Below are positions 58,754 through 64,000 of a DNA stretch of 64,000 bases, piece after piece. This DNA comes from Flavobacterium sharifuzzamanii. Its GTDB lineage: Bacteria; Bacteroidota; Bacteroidia; Flavobacteriales; Flavobacteriaceae. Below the pieces are notes generated by a model. That model ran no database searches, had not been told where the DNA came from, and was given only the letters and a program-made list of their open reading frames with translations. The stretch spans positions 186,001 to 250,000 of the forward strand of contig NZ_QJGZ01000037.1 of the NCBI RefSeq assembly GCF_003254585.1, in the 5' to 3' direction. The first letter of the stretch is position 1; every line of letters starts with the position of its first letter. A program made the position numbers and the translations under genes.

Positions 58754-61240
58754 TTAATAACATAAATCAAAAATGATTTTTTCATCTGGTAGAATAAAAG
58801 TATTATTTTTCCAAAAATTTACATTTTCCTGAGCAGAATTGTTTAAACCAATTTTTAAAAGTGGTCGATTAAGTTTTTGGGGATTTATCGTTTTTATTTC
58901 TGTAGACATTAAGTTGCTGATGTTGTACGTGTCATATAAATAAGAATTATCAGCTGTCGAAGTAATAATCGATTTGTCTATTACATTTAGATAATTGATA
59001 AAATATTTTCCTTCTGATAGTTTATAAGTTATTGTGATTTTATGATTCATTTGCGCCGTTTTACCAGGCTGACTTTTTACTTCAAATGGTTCTCTTGCAA
59101 CGCAATGTTCGTATTTTAAAACAGCAAATGTCTCAGTGTCTATATATAAAATTCCCGACGATTTTTTTGGTGCTGGATATCCATAACCTGTAGAATACGA
59201 GCCAGGTTCGTTATTTTGGAAGCTTATTTTGTAGACTTTCTGATCATTATAAGGGATAATTCCTTCTTTTTTTAACGTATAAGAAGCTGACTTATATAAT
59301 ACATTGGCTTTGCTAAGAATAAGATCGCGATCAAACAGAAATGCAAAAGTGTTTATGTTGCTGAATTTGTTTTGCGAAGTATTTTCTATAATTGCCCGGC
59401 TTTGCTGTATTTCTCCGAACATTTTTTCGTCAGGATTATTAACACCTTTCATTCCTATTGAATTATAGGTATTTATAATTGATTCGTCATGTGAAATAGC
59501 TTCATTGTTTTTAATCACTTGATTGCGGAAGAAAAATGTCTGATTGTATGGATTTTGATCGTAATTAAGTTCAACATTAATCAGGGCTTTTGCGACTATT
59601 TCTTCTGCTGATAATGGCTTTGAGGTTGAACTTACGACAACTTCGTTTAAATTAACAGTTTGAAAATGAAAAGGTCTTAATTTTACTTTTACAAAATGTT
59701 TATTAGCATCAATAAGTTTTTTAATTGAAATCGTATCTGAAATATATCCAAAAGCCGATACAATAATTTTGTTGTTGAAATTCGTTTTATCTATTAGTAG
59801 AGAAAATACACCTTCCTTATTTGCTAGAATATTTTTGTTCGTTTGTAGTATTGAGATGTCAGCATTAGCAATTATTTTATAATTTTTTAAATCGTTTATT
59901 CTCCCATTTATTACAAATGTATCGCTTTGAGCTTGTACATAATTTTCTTTTTCAAATAATCTAGCTTCAGGCTGGTATGATTTTTTAATGAAAAAAAGGC
60001 CGTCAAAAATAGCATTCCATCTTGCTTTTATTGGCATATTTCCTAATGCAGAACAATAATAAAGGTTTGTGTTTTTCTTGTCAAATTCAAAAAAGGCTTT
60101 GCTGTAATCTTTATTTATGCTTTGAAGCTCGATGCTATTTTCAGGAGGAGTAAGAATAGGGAAAGATCTGCTATCGACACGTCCATATAAACCTTCATAA
60201 GAAGAGAATGCGATGCTGTAAATTTCATCTTTAAAATATTTTTTTAGAAGACCGCCCATTGGTAATGCGCCTTCAAGTAGTTTCGCTCCTTCACCAGGAA
60301 TGTAGTCTGTAAAACCAGTGGTTTTAAGCTCAATATCCGATTGCTTTTGCAGGTAACTTTCAGTTACTTCAGTAAATTCTGTTTGGTCAATGTTTTTTGA
60401 AAAATGATAAGAAGCTCCCCAACAAATTATTTTTTCATTTGCATATATTTCAGATAAGAAAATTAAATTTTTTGACATTTGCTCGTCTCTCGGATTTTGA
60501 ACCGCAATTTTTTGATTTTGCAATTGCATGACTTCAAAATTGACATCGGAAATTTTGCTAATGATTACTTGCTTTATCATTTTTTCATGAAAAGTTGGAG
60601 CTTTTATTTCTTTAAGAGCGTTTACCAAAATATTAAAATCCTGATATAAATTGGTAGAATCTTTTTTGTTGTTGGCAATGCTTTCCAAATCTCTAAAGAT
60701 AAAAGCCTTTTCTATTCTTGTTAGACTGTTTTGTGTAATATTGATTTTTCTGTTTTTAATCAATTCACTTAGATCATTCATAAAATGATTCGAAAAAAGC
60801 ATGCCTTCTTGGCTGTCAAAACCTAAGATTTTTATGGTGTCTTTTTGTTTAGCACGTTCTTCAATATAAAGAAGTAAATTTTGAAATGCTTTTGTATCAG
60901 ACCATATATCTAAAATACTTTTGTCAAAAATTGCTGTTGTAGCCTTCTTTTTAGAATATTCTTGAAACGCTTTATATTGATCATACATTCCACTTTCAAA
61001 AGCGATAGCATTGTATTTCTGTTTTTCGTGAAGATATTTTATGATATTCACTTTTTCATCAAAAGTAGCTCCGTCACCATGGGATTGTTCTCCAAGTAAA
61101 ACGATTTTTTTATTTTTAAGTATGGTATCTAAAAACGAATAGTGATTATTATCGACTTTGGAATATTTGCCTGATATTGTATTTTGTGAAAAGGTTAAAT
61201 TTAAAAGTAAAACGCAGAATAACGTAAAATAAAATTTCAT
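58754..61240 (-). CDS. Erythromycin-esterase-like protein fused to a carboxypeptidase-like surface domain
   Basis: An 828-residue protein with a signal peptide (FTLFCVLLLNLTFSQ). Residues about 25-420 form an erythromycin-esterase-like domain, with GEQSHGDG (E51, H54) and AIAFESGMYD (E82). From about residue 440 a carboxypeptidase-like regulatory domain follows (FVINGRINDLKNYKIIANAD), then NLNEVVVSSTSKPLSAEEIV and a C-terminal beta-rich domain like that in TonB-linked or surface assembly proteins. So it is an exported two-part protein, not a standard resistance enzyme. The substrate of the esterase-like part is unknown. Single gene, with lpxK divergent. Confidence 0.83.
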   Translation of the reverse strand: MKFYFTLFCVLLLNLTFSQNTISGKYSKVDNNHYSFLDTILKNKKIVLLGEQSHGDGATFDEKVNIIKYLHEKQKYNAIAFESGMYDQYKAFQEYSKKKATTAIFDKSILDIWSDTKAFQNLLLYIEERAKQKDTIKILGFDSQEGMLFSNHFMNDLSELIKNRKINITQNSLTRIEKAFIFRDLESIANNKKDSTNLYQDFNILVNALKEIKAPTFHEKMIKQVIISKISDVNFEVMQLQNQKIAVQNPRDEQMSKNLIFLSEIYANEKIICWGASYHFSKNIDQTEFTEVTESYLQKQSDIELKTTGFTDYIPGEGAKLLEGALPMGGLLKKYFKDEIYSIAFSSYEGLYGRVDSRSFPILTPPENSIELQSINKDYSKAFFEFDKKNTNLYYCSALGNMPIKARWNAIFDGLFFIKKSYQPEARLFEKENYVQAQSDTFVINGRINDLKNYKIIANADISILQTNKNILANKEGVFSLLIDKTNFNNKIIVSAFGYISDTISIKKLIDANKHFVKVKLRPFHFQTVNLNEVVVSSTSKPLSAEEIVAKALINVELNYDQNPYNQTFFFRNQVIKNNEAISHDESIINTYNSIGMKGVNNPDEKMFGEIQQSRAIIENTSQNKFSNINTFAFLFDRDLILSKANVLYKSASYTLKKEGIIPYNDQKVYKISFQNNEPGSYSTGYGYPAPKKSSGILYIDTETFAVLKYEHCVAREPFEVKSQPGKTAQMNHKITITYKLSEGKYFINYLNVIDKSIITSTADNSYLYDTYNISNLMSTEIKTINPQKLNRPLLKIGLNNSAQENVNFWKNNTFILPDEKIIFDLCY

Positions 61241-61448
61241 GATTTATTGGTTTTCTTATCAAGACCCTCTTGAATAGATTTTAATTTGTTAAAGAAAATT
61301 CGTTCTAAAAATAGTATAATAATTTATTGTTTTTAGATTTTTTTCGGACATTTCTTTTTTAGTGTTTGCAGGAAGCGAAAAGCTTCTTTGCTTAGAATTT
61401 TGTCAATTTTTATATTTTTATAACTTCCAATAATAGTATAAAAAATTA

Positions 61449-61456
61449 TACTTTCG
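61449..61456 (+). promoter_or_regulatory. Candidate -7 box of lpxK
   Basis: TACTTTCG, a TAnnTTTG variant, ends only 4 bases before the ATG, implying an almost leaderless message; the divergent gene begins at 61240. Confidence 0.4.
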
Positions 61457-61460
61457 TAAA

Positions 61461-62477
61461 ATGAACTTACTTCGAAAAATACTTTTCCCATTCGCTATTT
61501 TATACGGATTCATAACTTCGATCCGAAATTTCCTTTTTGATAAAGGGATTTTAAAATCGACTTCATTTGATCTTCCTGTAATTGCAGTTGGAAATTTAAG
61601 TGTGGGTGGAACTGGGAAAACGCCACAAATAGAATATCTGATTCGATTATTATCCGATAAATATAAAGTGGCTACCTTAAGTCGTGGTTACAAGAGAAAG
61701 TCTGAAGGTTTTGTTTTGGCTAATGAAAATTCGAACGCTGAGATCTTAGGAGATGAACCTTTTCAGTTTTATCAGAAATTCCCAAATGTTATGGTTGCAG
61801 TTGATGCCAATCGCACAAATGGAATTCAGCAATTGCTTTCTCAAAATGAAAAACCAGAAATTATTTTATTGGATGATGCCTATCAGCACCGAAAAGTAAA
61901 AGCTGGATTTTATATTTTGCTGACTTCGTATGGAGATTTATACTCAGATGATTTTATGCTGCCAACAGGAAATTTGAGAGAGAGTAGAAGCGGAGCAGAA
62001 AGAGCCAGTATAGTAGTTGTTACAAAATGCCCGAAAATTTTAACGGAAGAAGAACAAACTGCGATCAGATTGAAATTGAAGTTAAAAACGACACAGCAAG
62101 TCTTTTTTACTTTTATAGATTATGATATGGTTATTTACGGCAAAAATGAAAAAATTGCAGTTAGTGATATCAAATCAGAATCAAAACTACTTATGGCAGG
62201 AATTGCAAAACCAAAGCCGTTTTTTGATTATTTAAAAAATGAAAGTGATGAATGTCTTACTTTCCCAGATCACCATCATTTTTCTGATGCAGATTTAGAT
62301 TCGATAAAAATCAAAGCAAACGGAAGAAAAATCATTACAACCGAAAAAGATTATGTGAGATTGAAAGACTCAGAATTGGTTGATCAATTATATTATCTAC
62401 CAATAAAAAGTTCTTTTATCAATCATCAGCAAGATTTTGATGCTACGATTTTAGAATACATAGAAATTTGTGTGTAA
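61461..62477 (+). CDS. lpxK: Tetraacyldisaccharide 4'-kinase
   Basis: A 338-residue P-loop kinase for the 4'-phosphorylation of lipid A precursor at the inner membrane. The P-loop is GNLSVGGTGKTP (residues 44-55), preceded by a hydrophobic N-terminal membrane-associating helix (KILFPFAILYGFITSIRNFL). EIILLDDAYQHRKVKA contains the catalytic DDxxQH motif, and TTEKDYVRLKD is family-typical. Its presence indicates a lipid A-bearing outer membrane. Length fits the Bacteroidota form. Confidence 0.95.
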   Translation: MNLLRKILFPFAILYGFITSIRNFLFDKGILKSTSFDLPVIAVGNLSVGGTGKTPQIEYLIRLLSDKYKVATLSRGYKRKSEGFVLANENSNAEILGDEPFQFYQKFPNVMVAVDANRTNGIQQLLSQNEKPEIILLDDAYQHRKVKAGFYILLTSYGDLYSDDFMLPTGNLRESRSGAERASIVVVTKCPKILTEEEQTAIRLKLKLKTTQQVFFTFIDYDMVIYGKNEKIAVSDIKSESKLLMAGIAKPKPFFDYLKNESDECLTFPDHHHFSDADLDSIKIKANGRKIITTEKDYVRLKDSELVDQLYYLPIKSSFINHQQDFDATILEYIEICV

Positions 62478-62490
62478 AAGAAAAACTTAG

Positions 62491-62508
62491 TCCCAATAGC
62501 TATCGGGA
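62491..62508. repeat. Short palindrome between lpxK and the sensor kinase gene
   Basis: TCCCAATAGCTATCGGGA is an almost perfect palindrome (one mismatch pair), followed by TTAGC repeats. The TCCCGATAGCTATCGGGA motif is a frequent intergenic palindrome in Flavobacterium; it can serve both converging genes as a weak terminator. Confidence 0.5.
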
Positions 62509-62527
62509 TAGCATCTCAGAAACTTAG

Positions 62528-64000
62528 CTAATTAAAAAACTTAGCAATAGTGCTGTAGAATACGTCTGGGACAAAAGGTTTTGTAATAACATCATCCATT
62601 CCGAAAGAAAGAAGCATATCTCGATTTTCATCAAGTGAAATTGCTGTTAAAGCGATAATTGGAGTTGCTTTATCAAATTCGCGAATTAGTTTCGTAGCCG
62701 TCGTTCCGTTAATTCCAGGAAGATGCACGTCCATTAAAATCATATCAAAACGTTTGACTTTTAAAAGCTCTACAGCATCTTCTCCATTGTCAACAATCTC
62801 GCAAGTAATGTTTTTGTTTTCCAGCATTTTACGAGTGATCATCTGATTGATTTTGTTGTCCTCAATCAATAAAATAGATTTGTTTTTCAATTGTTTATCG
62901 TTATAAGGTTTTACTTCTTCGATTACTTCCAATGGTTCGTTGTTAATTTTGAAATTTAATTTGAAGGTAAATGTCGAACCTTTGCCAACTTCACTTTTTA
63001 GTTTTATTTCACCTCCTAAAAGTTCTATCAATTTTTTTACAATAGTAAGACCAAGACCAGTTCCGCCGTATTTTCTGTTTACTTCTATAGAACCTTGAGA
63101 AAAGCTTTCAAACACAGATTGAAGTTTGTCTTCAGGAATTCCAATTCCAGTATCGACGATTTCGAAATAAACCGTTGCGTCTTCTCCTTCTTGCGAATAC
63201 AGTTTTGCAATAACATTTACATGTCCGTTCTGAGTAAATTTTAAAGCATTGTTGATTAAGTTTAGTATGATTTGAGATAATTTGGTAGGATCTCCAATTA
63301 AATTGTCAGGAATCGCTTTGTCTATCTCTAAATTAAAGTAGTTTTTGTTGGCCGTTGCCAGCTCTTTTAAAGAACTTTGAATATTAAAAAGCAATTCTTT
63401 TAAGTTAAAGCTAATATTTTCAACTTCAACTTTAGTCGAATCAATTTTATTAATTTCTAAAATTTCATTGATAAAAGTAGTTAAATAGTTTCCAGAGAAT
63501 TTTAAAGACTCTAAGTACTTGAGCTGTTTTTTCTTTGGTTTATCTTCTAGTAAGATATGAGTTATCCCGTTAATAGCATTCAACGGCGTCCGGAGTTCGT
63601 GGCTCACAGTCGACAAAAATTCAGATCGAGCTTTTGATGCTTTTTCTGCTTTGTTTTTGGCTAAAATTAATTCTTTGTTTTTTTCGCGAAGCAGTAAATT
63701 GTTCTGATTTCTTATGATATTGTTTTTGTACAAAGCCAAACTCAAAAGCGATAAAATCGAAATTAATGCAATTGCCAAAATGCTAACTAGCTTGGAATAA
63801 CGATAGGTCTTAAGCTGAAATTTTTCTTCGTTTTCTCTTTTAAGAGTATTGTTTAATGATTGATTTTTTTTGAATTTTTCATATTCGTCCAAATCAATTT
63901 TGGCATTTTTTAATCTTAATAGATAATTTTCAATCTGATAATGTTCGTCTAAGTAAGAATAAGCTAAATCATAATTTTTATTTTGTTTATAGTATTGGCT
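62528..64000 (-). CDS. Hybrid sensor histidine kinase / response regulator, N-terminus outside the window
   Basis: The minus-strand frame is open to the window edge at 64000 (SQYYKQNKNYDLAYSYL), so the true start lies beyond; a TTG at 63892 is only internal. Read from the edge, the protein has a TPR-like N-terminal part, one membrane segment (LVSILAIALISILSLLSLAL), a HisKA domain with the phospho-accepting histidine in STVSHELRTPLNAI, a HATPase domain (NLINNALKFTQNG, DTGIGIPEDK, GGTGLGLTIV) and a C-terminal receiver with the phospho-aspartate in ILMDVHLPG and KPF lysine. It signals by an internal phosphorelay; the input and target genes are not in the window. Confidence 0.9.
   Translation of the reverse strand, partial: SQYYKQNKNYDLAYSYLDEHYQIENYLLRLKNAKIDLDEYEKFKKNQSLNNTLKRENEEKFQLKTYRYSKLVSILAIALISILSLLSLALYKNNIIRNQNNLLLREKNKELILAKNKAEKASKARSEFLSTVSHELRTPLNAINGITHILLEDKPKKKQLKYLESLKFSGNYLTTFINEILEINKIDSTKVEVENISFNLKELLFNIQSSLKELATANKNYFNLEIDKAIPDNLIGDPTKLSQIILNLINNALKFTQNGHVNVIAKLYSQEGEDATVYFEIVDTGIGIPEDKLQSVFESFSQGSIEVNRKYGGTGLGLTIVKKLIELLGGEIKLKSEVGKGSTFTFKLNFKINNEPLEVIEEVKPYNDKQLKNKSILLIEDNKINQMITRKMLENKNITCEIVDNGEDAVELLKVKRFDMILMDVHLPGINGTTATKLIREFDKATPIIALTAISLDENRDMLLSFGMDDVITKPFVPDVFYSTIAKFFN

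Noticed and set aside
58754..61240. Erythromycin resistance gene
   Set aside because: The protein is exported, twice as long and fused to surface domains; motif likeness alone does not support a resistance call.
62528..63892. Complete sensor kinase gene starting at 63892
   Set aside because: The frame is open to the edge with TPR-like sequence upstream, so the TTG there is internal and the gene is partial.

Overview
The window is AT-rich DNA from a Flavobacterium-like member of the Bacteroidota. Three things point there: repeated promoter boxes of the Bacteroidota form (TTG, about 19 bases, then TAnnTTTG), a SusC/SusD pair with several other TonB-dependent receptors and many SPII-type lipoproteins, and families of interspersed palindromic repeats that I recognise as typical of Flavobacterium intergenic DNA. 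It is chromosomal housekeeping DNA with small accessory blocks. I found no phage, transposase, CRISPR array or rRNA.

Layout. 1-3.3 kb: tail of an FAD-dependent dehydrogenase, then two tandem SUKH (SMI1/KNR4) paralogues and an unknown protein. 3.3-7.5 kb: quinone oxidoreductase, cupin, secreted Xaa-Pro aminopeptidase and a META-domain lipoprotein. 7.6-10.3 kb: an ECF42-type sigma factor, a DGPF (YciI-like) protein and a carboxymuconolactone decarboxylase-like protein, bracketed by two direct copies of a structured repeat of about 160 bp. 10.4-14.6 kb: exported MsrB/MsrA, then idi, a QueD/PTPS protein, a Bcp-type peroxiredoxin and manA. 14.7-15 kb: duplicated tRNA-Thr(TGT) units. 15.3-23.6 kb: lipoproteins, htpG, an OmpA lipoprotein, an exported thioredoxin and a lone ABC ATPase. 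23.6-32.8 kb: S9 peptidase, KASIII, cutC, a TonB receptor and argS. 33.2-37.8 kb: SusC/SusD without enzymes. 38.1-42.6 kb: a probable heme-uptake locus (DUF6607-like protein, TonB receptor, HmuY-like lipoprotein). 42.9-47.5 kb: a three-gene operon of two SGNH-hydrolase-like proteins, one carrying a LysM domain, and an MBOAT acyltransferase. This probably exports and transfers acyl groups to a cell-envelope glycan. 47.8-54.2 kb: ffh, folD, corA with a candidate leader peptide, and a regulator with two membrane proteins. 54.2-64 kb: rluF, ABM protein, alpha/beta hydrolase, a coiled-coil protein plus Nif3 pair, an erythromycin-esterase-like fusion, lpxK, and a hybrid sensor kinase cut by the window edge.

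The most interesting items are the MBOAT/SGNH/SGNH-LysM operon, the MDDYYYSLVLN leader ORF with hairpin in front of corA, the repeat-bracketed ECF42 cassette, and the coiled-coil/Nif3 gene pair in which both proteins lack expected metal ligands. Family names rest on motif recognition by eye; no database search was run.
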